Program-made: the position numbers and the translations under genes
Part shown: positions 16,387 through 26,710 of the stretch, one piece after another
Layout: the number at the start of each line of letters is the position of its first letter
Position numbering within the stretch: the stretch's first letter is position 1
Source: Armatimonadota bacterium
GTDB taxonomy: Bacteria; Sysuimicrobiota; Sysuimicrobiia; Sysuimicrobiales; Humicultoraceae
DNA length: 64,000 nucleotides
Reading direction: 5' to 3'
Assembly (NCBI GenBank): GCA_031459855.1
Contig: JAVKHP010000001.1
Span: forward strand, 165,960 to 229,959
Notes under the pieces: generated by a model
The model's database searches: none
Told to the model about the DNA's origin: nothing
Seen by the model: the letters and a program-made list of their open reading frames with translations, nothing else

Positions 16387-17403
16387 CTACCTCCTCCCAG
16401 CGAAGAGGTCCTCCAACAACGCGCCGCGCGTGGTGGCCAGACCGGACCCGTGGCGTGTGCGCGCGGCCTTCCGCGTCCTTCCCAACGCTCCTTGGGGAGC
16501 GTCAAGGGCCACTTTCGTGAACTGGGCGACGAGTTGCTGTGAACGCACCCGCAGCGGCTCGCTGAGGCGGTGGTGGGCATACTGGACATATTGTGGCTCG
16601 ATGTCGTAGCCGATGGCGCACCGCCCCAGTGCGACGGCGACCTTGGACGTCTGCCCGGACCCGACGAACGGGTCGAGCACCACGTCCCCCGGGTAGGAGT
16701 AAAGCTGTACCAGGCGATAGGGGATTTCCTCCGGAAAGGGGCAAGGGTGACGCAGCTGGCCCGGAGGCACCGGGGCAATGTGCCACACGTTGTTGGCGAT
16801 TTCGTGGGTGAACAGGGCGCCCAACGGTACCGGCGCGTGCGACCTAGCGGCCCGTCGTCGGTAGATCGGCGGGCCAGGCTTCCGGAAGATCACGATGTAC
16901 TCCGTCATGATGTTGGGGTGGAAGTATCCAGGATACGGCCGCTGGATGAACACACCGGCGCGCTTGACGCCGGCAGTGGTCTTGTGCCACACGATGTCCT
17001 GGTGGAACTCCCACCCGTCCCGGACAAGACAGGCGACGAGGTCGAACGGCACCGGGTAGTGGGTGCCGTGGTAGAGCACGGTGCCGACGACAACCGCGAG
17101 AAAGCCACCGGGGCGCGTCACCCGCCGCGTCTCTCGGAACACGCCAGCGACCCATGCCAAGTACGACGCGTAGTCATCGAACCCGCTGGCGTACGACCGC
17201 GTCCGGTACGACGTTCCGGGGGTCGCGATGTGCCTGTCGTAGTCAATCGCGTTCCAATACGGGGGCGACGTGACGGTGAGCGTCACGGCATCGTCGGCCA
17301 CCTCCGTCATCGAAGCGCTATCACCCGCGTACAGCCGCGCCCAGATGCCGTCGGGACGTCTGTACTCCAGACATGCTCGCGACGCAGCCCTCTCCGACAC
17401 CAT
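16387..17403 (-). CDS. Type II DNA methyltransferase (N4-cytosine/N6-adenine, beta class)
   Basis: A 338-residue DNA methyltransferase. Motif IV, TSPPYWNAIDYD, comes first (residue ~45) and the SAM-binding motif I, VLDPFVGSGQT, near residue 240, the order of the beta class. SPPY favours N4-cytosine methylation, though N6-adenine enzymes of this class exist. Other family features are RVTRPGGFLAVVVG and KPGPPIYRRR. The ATG at 17403 follows GAGGAGG, and the upstream HTH gene ends inside that ribosome site, so the two are coupled. It should protect host DNA from the endonuclease at 15689-16342. Confidence 0.88.
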   Translation of the reverse strand: MVSERAASRACLEYRRPDGIWARLYAGDSASMTEVADDAVTLTVTSPPYWNAIDYDRHIATPGTSYRTRSYASGFDDYASYLAWVAGVFRETRRVTRPGGFLAVVVGTVLYHGTHYPVPFDLVACLVRDGWEFHQDIVWHKTTAGVKRAGVFIQRPYPGYFHPNIMTEYIVIFRKPGPPIYRRRAARSHAPVPLGALFTHEIANNVWHIAPVPPGQLRHPCPFPEEIPYRLVQLYSYPGDVVLDPFVGSGQTSKVAVALGRCAIGYDIEPQYVQYAHHRLSEPLRVRSQQLVAQFTKVALDAPQGALGRTRKAARTRHGSGLATTRGALLEDLFAGRR

Positions 17404-17416
17404 TGCCCGCACCTCC

Positions 17417-17614
17417 TCAGCGACCGCGCCGCGGAAAGAGCGGCACGAGGGCCGTTCGAGACCGAAAGCTGTCGACCCCGGCCTGCGGTACGGCCCACAC
17501 CCGACCAACGCGTACCCCCGGCATGGCACCGCGACGAAGGAGACGACGAACGTACTGCACACTTACCCCCAAGCGCCGTGCGGCTTCCTGGGCTGTCAAC
17601 AGTTCCTCGTTCAT
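17417..17614 (-). CDS. Small excisionase-like HTH protein, possible R-M controller
   Basis: A 65-residue DNA-binding protein: MNEELLTAQEAARRLGVSVQ then YVRRLLRRGAMPGVRVGRVW, the MerR/excisionase-type (HTH_17) fold. It lies directly upstream of the methyltransferase and its stop is within that gene's ribosome site. Classical R-M controller (C) proteins are Xre-type, so an excisionase-type protein here is unusual. An inverted repeat 24-41 bases before its ATG (17638-17655) could be its binding site. An alternative is a leftover recombination directionality factor. Confidence 0.7.
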   Translation of the reverse strand: MNEELLTAQEAARRLGVSVQYVRRLLRRGAMPGVRVGRVWAVPQAGVDSFRSRTALVPLFPRRGR

Positions 17615-17637
17615 GATCGCATACCGTATATCTGTTC

Positions 17638-17655
17638 GGTTTCCTGAACGAAACC
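17638..17655. promoter_or_regulatory. Inverted repeat upstream of the R-M HTH gene
   Basis: GGTTTC-N6-GAAACC, 6-bp perfect arms with a 6-bp spacer, just upstream of the HTH protein start. The ~325-bp gap 17615-17939 contains no gene I can support. It also holds a second symmetry, TTCCCCC-T-GGGGGAA at 17682-17696. Either may be an operator for the R-M module. Confidence 0.45.
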
Positions 17656-17939
17656 TTCGCTGCCCTCTTCCCACTTCCTCCTTCCCCCTGGGGGAACGCT
17701 CTCCCTGGAAAACGCTGCACCGACGTGCGCGTGTTTGCATGGTCGTATATGCGGGCTGCACAGGAACCGGTTGATCGCTCGTGACCGCCGCGGCATCCCG
17801 ACGTGCTCCGACCGTACCCCGCACCGTGCCACACTCCTCTAAGAGACTCATCGTCGCCCGTGCGTCGTGCGTTCGGTGCCTGTACGCCGGGCCGAGCAGG
17901 CCGCTGTGGCGTTGCCCCCATGCCCGACCCCGCGAGCCA

Positions 17940-19322
17940 TCAGGGCGCCGTGCGCCCCACGAGCGCCGGCCACCAGCCGCCGGCCTCGACGTCCGAGAGG
18001 TCGAAGATCATCAGGCCGTCGCTGTGGCGCGCCGCCGTGCGGATCGCCGCCACGCCCCGCGCGCGGTCGGTGCGGTAGAGGTTGAGCCACAGGCTGCCCA
18101 CCACGGGCAGCGACCCCGCCAGGCGGCGCGCCAGCAGCGCGCCCCCGGCCACGTTGCCCCACCATACCCCGCCGCCCGCCAGCGCCTCGGCCGGCGTGAG
18201 CGAGCGGTAGTACAACCCCACCATGAGGTAGTCGAGGAAGGGCACCAGGCTCGCCTCGGCCCACGCGGGGCTCCACGCCGCGAACAGCACGGGCGCCTCG
18301 GGTACGGCCCAGTTCTGCCCCAGCTGGTAGATCGTGGGGTACCAGCCGCCGACGTACATCCCCAGCGGCAGCCCGGGCCGGAGCCGCTGCGTCAGCTGGC
18401 GTGCCGCGCGCACGTATGCGGTGATCACGCGCGCGCGCCAGGCGATCCACGGCCGGAACAGCGGCCCGGGCTCGAGCCGCCGTCCGGCCAGCTGCACGAC
18501 GTCGTCCGGCCAGCGCGCCACCGGCCGGCCGAGGAACGCCTCGAAGCCTGCGCGGCTGGCGTCGGAGAAGTCGGCGTCGAGGCCGGCGAACCGCGCGCGG
18601 TCCAGCACGATCCCGTCGACCGGGTAGCGGGTGAGGACCTCCCAGAGCACCGCCAGCTGGTAGAGCACCACCTCGGGATGGGCTGCGCTGGCGAAGGCGA
18701 TGTCGAGCGCCCGGCTGGAGGGCACGAGGGTGGCACCTCCCGCACCCTGGCGCAGGTGCATGCTCTCCCACGCCGGGCGCTCGTGCAGCAGCCCGACGGC
18801 CGGGAGCCCGCCGCCGGGCTGCAGGCCCTCGCCAAAGGCGTTCAGCGCCGCATGCACGCGCAGGCCGGCGGCGTGCGCCTCCTCGATGAGCACGGCCAGC
18901 GGGTCGTGATCGTGGGGAAACCACTCGCGGGGCGCCGGGTAGGCTGCGCGCGGAATCGGCGAGGTGCGGATGTGGGGCGCGAAGGCCGACTCGTAGATCA
19001 CGTAGCCCCACGCGTTCTTCGCCTCGGGGATCAGCGTGTCGAACCCGGCCGTGCGCGCGCGGGCCACCAGCCCGCGGATCGCGTCACGGCTGGCCAGCGT
19101 GCGCAGGTTGGCCGAGGTCTCGATCCACAGGGCCCGGCGGGGCACTGGCCCTCCGCTGGTGGCGCCATGGACCGGTGCGCGGAACGCGTGCCCCGCGCGG
19201 AATGCCAACTCGGCGTCGCGCCCCGGTCCCCCCGCTGCCCCCGCAGGGCCCTCCGTCGCCCGCGCAGCGCCCGTTGCGACCAGCAGCAGCGCCGCCGCCA
19301 GGGCCGGTGCCGTCCGCCTCAT
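17940..19322 (-). CDS. Secreted glycosyl-hydrolase-like family 10 (DUF187/GHL10) protein
   Basis: A 460-residue secreted protein with an N-terminal signal peptide (MRRTAPALAAALLLVATGAA). The core fits the GHL10/YngK family: ALWIETSANLRTLASRDAI, ARTAGFDTLIPEAKNAWGYV, LRVHAALNAFGEG, VDGIVLDRARF and DYLMVGLYYRS, a TIM-barrel related to family 10 glycosidases. It probably acts on an envelope or extracellular polysaccharide. The ATG overlaps the MaoC stop (ATGA), so it is the last gene of a CoA-metabolism operon, an odd place for such a protein. Confidence 0.75.
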   Translation of the reverse strand: MRRTAPALAAALLLVATGAARATEGPAGAAGGPGRDAELAFRAGHAFRAPVHGATSGGPVPRRALWIETSANLRTLASRDAIRGLVARARTAGFDTLIPEAKNAWGYVIYESAFAPHIRTSPIPRAAYPAPREWFPHDHDPLAVLIEEAHAAGLRVHAALNAFGEGLQPGGGLPAVGLLHERPAWESMHLRQGAGGATLVPSSRALDIAFASAAHPEVVLYQLAVLWEVLTRYPVDGIVLDRARFAGLDADFSDASRAGFEAFLGRPVARWPDDVVQLAGRRLEPGPLFRPWIAWRARVITAYVRAARQLTQRLRPGLPLGMYVGGWYPTIYQLGQNWAVPEAPVLFAAWSPAWAEASLVPFLDYLMVGLYYRSLTPAEALAGGGVWWGNVAGGALLARRLAGSLPVVGSLWLNLYRTDRARGVAAIRTAARHSDGLMIFDLSDVEAGGWWPALVGRTAP

Positions 19323-19783
19323 CCGGCACCACGCCGGCGCACCATGTTCACGAACTCGCCCTCGGCGACCACCTCGTCGCGTTGGTTCAGCACGCGCACC
19401 ACCTGCTCCATGATCCCGCGGTCGGGGTGGGAGGTGGGGCGCAACCCGGTGATCTCCGTCACCACCCGCAGGGTGTCACCGATCACGACGGGCCGTAGAA
19501 ACCGCCAGCGGCGGATCTCCAAAAAGGCCATCATGGTGCCCTCGAACAGGCCCGTGCGCTGGCGCAGGCCGGTGGCCAGCGCCAGCACCAGGGTCCCGTG
19601 GGCGACGCGCTGGCCGAAGATCGTCTGCTTCGCGAACTCCGCGTCGGTGTGCAGCGGGTTGAAGTCGCCGGTGATGCCGCTGAAGGCGACGAGGTCCGCC
19701 TCGGTGACGGTGCGGCCGGCCGTGGTGAAGGTCATGCCCACCGCCAGGTCGTCGAAGTACAGCCGGGGCCGCGGGATCTCCAT
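19319..19783 (-). CDS. MaoC-like enoyl-CoA hydratase
   Basis: A 154-residue single hot-dog-fold protein. The hydratase motif is AFSGITGDFNPLHTDAEFA with the catalytic Asp and His, followed by IFGQRVAHGTLVLALATGL. The ATG at 19783 has a GAGGAGG site. It should hydrate a trans-2-enoyl-CoA. With the CoA-transferase pair and aryl-CoA ligase upstream, a role in the lower part of aromatic-acid degradation is likely; the exact substrate is unknown. Confidence 0.85.
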   Translation of the reverse strand: MEIPRPRLYFDDLAVGMTFTTAGRTVTEADLVAFSGITGDFNPLHTDAEFAKQTIFGQRVAHGTLVLALATGLRQRTGLFEGTMMAFLEIRRWRFLRPVVIGDTLRVVTEITGLRPTSHPDRGIMEQVVRVLNQRDEVVAEGEFVNMVRRRGAG

Positions 19784-19862
19784 CGTCCTCCTCGTCTCCT
19801 GCGCGAGCGCACCACCAGCACCGCGCCCCACCGCCATCCGACGGCCTACGGGGCATCGGGCC

Positions 19863-20651
19863 CTACCCGGTGCCCCGCGTCCAGAACCCCTGCGGATCCA
19901 ACCGGCGGATCAGGCGCAGCTCCTCGGGCGTGGGCGGTGGCGTCTCGGCCAGGTCGGGCGCGACGCGCAACGCCCACCCGGTCTGCGCGCGCACGTCCTC
20001 CACGCTGACCCCGGGATGGCACGACCGCAGCACCGCCTCGCCGGTCGCCGGGTCGAAGCCAAAGACCCCCAGCGTCGTGATGAGCGCCGCCGGCCCGCCC
20101 GGCAGGCCCAGGGCGCGGCGCTGTGCCGCGCCCCGCAGGTAGCCCGGCGAGGTGACGAAGTCGACGGCCTCGCGGAAGCGGTGCCGCTCGTGCGCCATGA
20201 TGATGAGCAGGCGGCGGGCGAGGGAGGCGATGTCGCAGGCGCCCCCGCTGCCCGGTAGCTTGACGCGAGGCCGGTCCCGCGGGCCGATGTACGACGAGTT
20301 GACGTTGCCGAAGCGGTCGACCTCGGCGCCGCCGATGAACCCCACGTCGACGCGGCCGCGGCCCAGCAGGCTCATCACCAGCGAGAGCCGGGTGCACATG
20401 CTGGCGCCCACGATGTTGGGCGGATCGCCCATGGTGTAGAGGAACTGGTCGCTGGGGGTCTGGCGGACGACACCGTTCTCGAAGACCCCCACGGCCCGCG
20501 GCGCGTGGGTGAGCTTCGCCAGCTGGAAGGCGATGAGCGGCAGCCGCATCCCCACGAAGACCACGTCGCCGTCGCGGATCTCGCGGGCCGCTGCGGTCAC
20601 CATGAGCTCGCCAGCGGTGAACGGCGCGTCCCTCATGCCTGCGTCCCTCAT
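19863..20651 (-). CDS. CoA-transferase subunit B (glutaconate CoA-transferase/IpdB type)
   Basis: A 262-residue beta subunit of a family I CoA-transferase. FENGVVRQ near residue 60 matches the SENG-type catalytic Glu signature; FIGGAEVDRFGNVNSS and KLPGSGGACDIASLARR are typical of GctB/IpdB. The start is ambiguous: in-frame ATGs at 20651 and 20636 both come from a tandem repeat (MRDAGMRDA). It forms a heteromer with subunit A (20662-21654). It could be a CoA-transferase or, as for IpdAB, a ring-opening hydrolase-like enzyme. Confidence 0.85.
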   Translation of the reverse strand: MRDAGMRDAPFTAGELMVTAAAREIRDGDVVFVGMRLPLIAFQLAKLTHAPRAVGVFENGVVRQTPSDQFLYTMGDPPNIVGASMCTRLSLVMSLLGRGRVDVGFIGGAEVDRFGNVNSSYIGPRDRPRVKLPGSGGACDIASLARRLLIIMAHERHRFREAVDFVTSPGYLRGAAQRRALGLPGGPAALITTLGVFGFDPATGEAVLRSCHPGVSVEDVRAQTGWALRVAPDLAETPPPTPEELRLIRRLDPQGFWTRGTG

Positions 20652-20669
20652 GCTGCGTCCCTCATGCCT
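20626..20669. repeat. Short tandem repeat at the junction of the two CoA-transferase genes
   Basis: Three near-identical copies of a 14-15-bp unit (GCGTCCCTCATGCCT type) span the end of subunit A and the start of subunit B. One copy has lost a base, so one of the three ATGs is out of frame. It alters only the extreme N-terminus of subunit B. Confidence 0.8.
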
Positions 20670-21654
20670 GCGCCCCTCGCTCGTGGTCGACCCGGGACGC
20701 GGCGGGCTCGACCGCCGGCTGGCCCTGCTCCTGCCACCCGTAGTCGACGGGCGCGGCGGGCGCCGGGTGCAGACGGCGCAGCGCCTGCCAGCGCGCCTCG
20801 CCCAGGCGCGCGAGGTACGCCGCCCGGTCGGGCACCTCGTAGACCCACCGCGCCAGCCATGCCTCCATGCCCTCGACCGTGCGCGTCTCGCGGTGGTAGT
20901 CGGCGTAGAACGCGTGGTCCCGGCCGTAGTAGCCCTGCACCGGCGACGGATGACACCCGCCCGGACAGTGGACCACGGCGCTCACCAGAAACGGCGGGAA
21001 GAGCACGCGGTTGGGGTCGCTGGTCAACACCGCCTCGTCGACGATCTCCTCGGCCAGCAGCACGATGTGCTCGGCGGCCAGGCCGGCTTCCTCGGTGATG
21101 CCCAGGTTCCCCCAGGCGTGGGCGTGCCCTGCCGGGTCGGCACGCTGCACCGCCAGGATGGCCACGTCGGGCCGCAGCGCCCGCACCACCATCACCGGCT
21201 GGCCGTCGAAGGGCGACGGCACCTGGGCGAACCCGGGATGCCCGCGGGTGATGTCGCTGCCCGGCCCGGACCGCACCGGCACGAAGGGCAGCCCGTGCGC
21301 GCCAGCCCACAAAGCCAGCGCCACGGTGTAGTTCGAGTAGTCTTCGACGGTGAGCGGGCGGGGGATGCCGGCTTCGACCGCGCGGCGGTAGGCGTGGCCC
21401 AGCCCGGCGCTCACGTTGCCCACCCAGGCGGCCTGCACCTTCGCCACGCACCCCGCGCCGATGAGCTGGTCGACGACGATGTCGAAGATGGGGCCGATCA
21501 CCGTGAGGTTGCGCCGGCGCTGGCGGATGATCTCGTGACCGGCCGCAAAGGGGATCAGCGACTCCAGGCACGCGCCGATGGCGACCGCCGCGCCGTCGGG
21601 CACGAAGCGGCCGATGGCCTCGGGAAGGCTCATGAGCTTGCCGGTGGCGGTCAC
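20662..21654 (-). CDS. CoA-transferase subunit A (glutaconate CoA-transferase/IpdA type)
   Basis: A 330-residue alpha subunit of a family I CoA-transferase: MSLPEAIGRFVPDGAAVAIG, RRNLTVIGPIFDIVVDQLIG, GLPFVPVRSGPGSDI, RADPAGHAHAWGNLG and a CPGGCHPSPVQGYYGRD block. The GTG at 21654 has an AGGAGA ribosome site. The C-terminal ~30 residues are Pro/Ala-rich. With subunit B it probably moves CoA between a dicarboxylate and another acyl group in aromatic-acid breakdown, or acts like IpdAB. Confidence 0.85.
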   Translation of the reverse strand: MTATGKLMSLPEAIGRFVPDGAAVAIGACLESLIPFAAGHEIIRQRRRNLTVIGPIFDIVVDQLIGAGCVAKVQAAWVGNVSAGLGHAYRRAVEAGIPRPLTVEDYSNYTVALALWAGAHGLPFVPVRSGPGSDITRGHPGFAQVPSPFDGQPVMVVRALRPDVAILAVQRADPAGHAHAWGNLGITEEAGLAAEHIVLLAEEIVDEAVLTSDPNRVLFPPFLVSAVVHCPGGCHPSPVQGYYGRDHAFYADYHRETRTVEGMEAWLARWVYEVPDRAAYLARLGEARWQALRRLHPAPAAPVDYGWQEQGQPAVEPAASRVDHERGAQA

Positions 21655-21718
21655 GGGGTCTCCTGCTGCGCCTGCAGGCCGGCGCGTCCGTCGCCACCCC
21701 GTGTAGCGCGCCGGGCCC

Positions 21719-23272
<1,554 letters not shown>

Positions 23273-23286
23273 CGTCGTTCCCTCCT

Positions 23287-24720
23287 TCACGAGGACCGCC
23301 GGACCACCACCGACTTCGTCTCCATGTAGTAGTCGAGGGCTTCGATGCCGTGCTCCTTGCCCACGCCGCTCTGCTTGACCCCCCCGAAGGGGAGCTCGTC
23401 GTAGATCTTCTGGGGGGAGTTGATCCACGTGTAGCCCGCCTCGAGCCGCTCGGCCGCGTAGGAGGCGCGGTCGAGGTCCCGGGTCCAGATGGACGAGCCC
23501 AGCCCGTAGACCGACCGGTTGGCGAGCGCGATGGCCTCGTCGAGGTCGCGCACCCGCCAGACGGGCAGCACCGGCCCGAACACCTCTTCGCGTGCCACGC
23601 GGGCGTCGTGGCTGGGCTCGAGCAGCAGCGTGGGCTCGTAGAAGAAGCCGCGGGAGGGCTCCGCCGGCCGCCGTGCGCCCGCCAGGACCCGGGCGCCCGC
23701 GGCGAGCGCGTCGGCCACCTGCGCCTCGATCACCTCGCGGCCCCGGGCCGTGTGCAGCGGGCCGAGCTGCACGCCGTCGGCGTCGCCCGGCCCCACCCGC
23801 AACCGCAGGACCCGCGCGCGCAACCGCTCGAGGAACGCGTCGGCCACCTGCGCGAACACGTAGAGCCGTTTCACCGCCAGGCACGCCTGCCCGCAGTTGA
23901 AGAAGCGCCCGACGCTGGCCGCGCTGGCGGCGGCGTCCAGGTCGGCGTCGTCGCAGACGATCATCGGATCGGAACCGCCCAGCTCCAGCGTGACACGCTT
24001 GAGGTCGGCGGCGGCGGCCGCCATGATCTCCTTGCCCACCGGCGTCGAGCCCGTGAACGCCACCTTGCGCACGCCCGGGTGGACCACGAGCGCGCGGCCG
24101 ACCTCGGGGCCCAGCCCGGTGACCACGTTGACCACCCCGGGGGGCACGCCGGCCGCGTGCAGGACGGCGGCGACGCGCAACGTGGTCAGCGGGGTCGTCT
24201 CGGCCGGCTTGGCCACCACGGTGTTGCCGGCCACCAGCGCCGGCCCCAGCTTGTTGCCCAGCAGCGACAGGGGGAAGTTCCAGGGCACGATGGCGGCCAC
24301 CACGCCCAGCGGCTGCTTGAGGATCAGACCGTAGGCGCCCTCGTCCAGGGCTGGCACGTACCCACCGCGAAGATTCTTGGCGAGGCCGGCGTAGTGTTCC
24401 AGCGTGTGCACGAACCGGCGGACCTCGAGCCGGGCCTCGCGCAGCGGCTTGCCCTGTTCGGTGGTGAGCAGCCGTGCCAGCTCGTCCAGGTGCGCGGCGA
24501 CCGCGCGCGCCGCGGCGGCCACGATCTCGCCGCGGCGCGCGGCCGGCAGGTCGCGCCAGGCACGCTGCGCCGCCGCGGCGGCCGTCACCGCGTCGTCGAC
24601 CGCGTCGGCACCGCCGCGCGGGACCGTGTCGACGACCTCTTCGGTCGCCGGGTTGAGGACGGGCAGGCGTTCGCAGGCCGGGTACGGCACGCTGCGACCG
24701 TCGATGAACATCTCTGCCAT
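23287..24720 (-). CDS. Aldehyde dehydrogenase
   Basis: A complete 477-residue NAD(P)-dependent aldehyde dehydrogenase. Visible: VNVVTGLGPEVG, AFTGSTPVGKEI, VTLELGGSDPMIV with the catalytic Glu (~residue 247), FFNCGQACLAVKR with the catalytic Cys (~280), and EEVFGPVLPVWR. It heads the operon with the benzoate-CoA-ligase-type gene 14 bases downstream, so an aromatic aldehyde such as benzaldehyde, oxidised to the acid for ligation, is a good guess. The N-terminal segment is close to the partial aldehyde dehydrogenase at 1-240. Confidence 0.92.
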   Translation of the reverse strand: MAEMFIDGRSVPYPACERLPVLNPATEEVVDTVPRGGADAVDDAVTAAAAAQRAWRDLPAARRGEIVAAAARAVAAHLDELARLLTTEQGKPLREARLEVRRFVHTLEHYAGLAKNLRGGYVPALDEGAYGLILKQPLGVVAAIVPWNFPLSLLGNKLGPALVAGNTVVAKPAETTPLTTLRVAAVLHAAGVPPGVVNVVTGLGPEVGRALVVHPGVRKVAFTGSTPVGKEIMAAAAADLKRVTLELGGSDPMIVCDDADLDAAASAASVGRFFNCGQACLAVKRLYVFAQVADAFLERLRARVLRLRVGPGDADGVQLGPLHTARGREVIEAQVADALAAGARVLAGARRPAEPSRGFFYEPTLLLEPSHDARVAREEVFGPVLPVWRVRDLDEAIALANRSVYGLGSSIWTRDLDRASYAAERLEAGYTWINSPQKIYDELPFGGVKQSGVGKEHGIEALDYYMETKSVVVRRSS

Positions 24721-24803
24721 CGCGGATCTCCGCGTGCGGGTTTCGCCCCGGCAGGCCGGCGACTCCTGCCGGAGCCGGGATGCTACACGGGAGGAGCAGG
24801 GGC

Positions 24804-25250
24804 ATGGACGTACAGGTTGTCTGGACGGCACCCAGGCGGTTCGACGGACGGTCACTGGAGACCGGCGCCCGCCTGACCATGGACGCGCGCCCCGACGCGG
24901 GCGGCACCGGCGCGGGGCCCTCGCCCATGGAGACCGTGCTCATGGCGCTGGCCGGGTGCACCGGGATCGACGTGGTCGGCATCCTGACCAAGATGCGGGC
25001 GCCGCTGGAGGGCCTGGTGATCGACGTCTCGGCCGACCGCGCGACCGACCACCCGAGGGTGTTCACGGCGATCCGGCTGCGCTACGTGGCCTGGGGCCGC
25101 GGTCTGCAGCGCGAGCAGGTCGAGCGGGCGGTGCGGCTGTCGGAGGAGAAGTACTGCTCGGTCTCGGCGATGCTGCGCAAGACCGCCACGATCACCGTGG
25201 AGATCGTGACCGGTGACCGGCCCCCGCAGGCCGCAGCTGCCGCACCGTGA
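24804..25250 (+). CDS. OsmC/YhfA-family protein
   Basis: A 148-residue OsmC-fold protein with the two conserved redox Cys: LAGCTGIDVVGIL (~residue 47) and EEKYCSVSAML (~113). Family members reduce organic hydroperoxides, although the YhfA branch is less defined. The ATG follows GAGGAG. It is divergent from the aldehyde dehydrogenase with only 83 bp between starts, and its stop overlaps the MFS start by GTGA. Confidence 0.87.
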   Translation: MDVQVVWTAPRRFDGRSLETGARLTMDARPDAGGTGAGPSPMETVLMALAGCTGIDVVGILTKMRAPLEGLVIDVSADRATDHPRVFTAIRLRYVAWGRGLQREQVERAVRLSEEKYCSVSAMLRKTATITVEIVTGDRPPQAAAAAP

Positions 25251-26479
25251 CCGCCCCGGCGCCGGAGAGTCCGGAGCGTACGCGTCCTCTGCGCGACGCG
25301 CTGTCGCTGCTCGCCCTGCTGAGCGTCGGCCGGTACCTTGCCTTCCTCGGGCGGCTCAACATCGTGCCCTTCTACCCCGAGCTCATGCACCGCTTCGGCA
25401 CGAGCTACGCTGGCGCCGGCACGCTTTTCTCGGCCTTCTTCGTCGGCTACGCGCTGATGCTCGTCCCCGCCGGCGCGGCCGCCGACCGCCGTCATCCGCG
25501 TCGCCAGATGGCCGTGGGGCTGGCGCTGCTGGGCCTCGCCGGAGCCGTCGTGGCGCTCGCCCCCACCTACCCGGTGGCGTTCGCCGCCCGTGTCGCCGTC
25601 GGCGTCGCCGTCGCGCTGACCTACACCACCACGTTGAAACTCGTGGCCGTCGTCTTCTCCCGCGCCAACCGCGGCAGGGCCGTGGGCATCATGGAGTGGG
25701 CCACGAGCCTGGGCATGCTGACGGCGCTGAGCCTGCTCCCGGTGCTCAGCCAGTGGATCTCCTACCAGGCGCTGCTGCTGGCCCTGCCGGTGCTGTGCGC
25801 GGCCACGCTCGTGGCCTTCCCCCGCGTGCCGCTGGGCCCCACGCCATCCCCCGACCGGCCCGCCCGCCCGGCGCCGGAGTTCCGCAGCGTGGTGGGGCGC
25901 GACTTCGTGCTGATCGCCGTCTCGGCGCTGCTGGGCCTGTTCACCATCAGCGGGATCCTCAGCTGGCTGCCCTCGCACCTGACCGACGCCCTCGGGTACT
26001 CGAAGCCCCAGGCTGGCGCGGTGATGGCCGTGGTGCTCCTCGCGCAGATGCTCGGGGTCTATCCTGCGGGCAGCCTGTCTGACCGGCTGCGCCGGCGGCT
26101 CCCGCTGGTCTGGGGCGCCACCGCCGCCCTGGCGGTCTGCGCGCTCGCGCTGGCGGTCGCTCCCGCGGGCGTGTGGATCTACGTCCTGGCGTGCGTGCTG
26201 GGCCTTGGCATGTCGGCCAGCGTCACGCCCCTCACGGTGCTCAGCATGGAGCGGTTCGGGCCGGAACGCGCGGGTCTCGTAGGGGCGGTGACAGTCGCCT
26301 CGGGCCAGGCGGGCTCGGGGCTCTCCGGTGCCGTGTTCGGGTGGATCCTCGATCGGACCGGCAGCTTCACGGCCATCTGGCTCGTGGCCTCGGTGCTGGC
26401 CGCGCTGCGGCTGGTCACGACGATGCAGATTCGGGAGGAGCCGGCGGTCCCGCGGCAACCGGCGGATGCCCGCGCCTGA
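25247..26479 (+). CDS. Major facilitator superfamily transporter
   Basis: A 410-residue membrane protein with about 12 hydrophobic segments. The MFS loop 2-3 motif appears as GAAADRRHPRRQMAVG and again between helices 8 and 9 as GSLSDRLRRRLPLVWG. The pattern fits the NNP/oxalate-formate or sugar-phosphate-type MFS. The GTG start overlaps the OsmC stop. Substrate unknown; an organic-acid or drug transporter are both possible. Confidence 0.85.
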   Translation: MTAPAPESPERTRPLRDALSLLALLSVGRYLAFLGRLNIVPFYPELMHRFGTSYAGAGTLFSAFFVGYALMLVPAGAAADRRHPRRQMAVGLALLGLAGAVVALAPTYPVAFAARVAVGVAVALTYTTTLKLVAVVFSRANRGRAVGIMEWATSLGMLTALSLLPVLSQWISYQALLLALPVLCAATLVAFPRVPLGPTPSPDRPARPAPEFRSVVGRDFVLIAVSALLGLFTISGILSWLPSHLTDALGYSKPQAGAVMAVVLLAQMLGVYPAGSLSDRLRRRLPLVWGATAALAVCALALAVAPAGVWIYVLACVLGLGMSASVTPLTVLSMERFGPERAGLVGAVTVASGQAGSGLSGAVFGWILDRTGSFTAIWLVASVLAALRLVTTMQIREEPAVPRQPADARA

Positions 26480-26570
26480 AGCCGTCCACGCCCCGTGCTC
26501 CGTCCCTCATCCTGCTCGTAGTGTATTGCACTCCAGGTCACAACGCCTCGGATGCCTCTGCGGGCACGAG

Positions 26571-26677
26571 GCGACGCCGTCTGCCTCGGCGCGTGCGGCC
26601 ACGGCCCGGGCCAGCGGGTGCTCGGACGAGCGCTCCGCCCTGGCCGCGAGCCGCACCAGGGCCTCCGCGTCTCCACC
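26571..26677 (-). pseudogene. Remnant of a heavy-metal P-type ATPase
   Basis: The minus strand encodes GDAEALVRLAARAERSSEHP followed by LARAVAARAEADGV, which matches the conserved SEHPLA nucleotide-binding region of CopA/ZntA-type ATPases. No other part of such a gene is present. It is read as a fragment of a metal-resistance locus together with the merA remnant beside it. Confidence 0.65.
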
Positions 26678-26710
26678 GTGCCGCGTCGCCGTGGTGGCGT
26701 CCGTAGCCGG

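Noticed and set aside
17781-20258. An 825-codon plus-strand frame opposite the GHL10 and MaoC genes
   Set aside because: Low-complexity Arg/Gly/His composition and no motifs; the minus-strand genes are coupled and have clear families.
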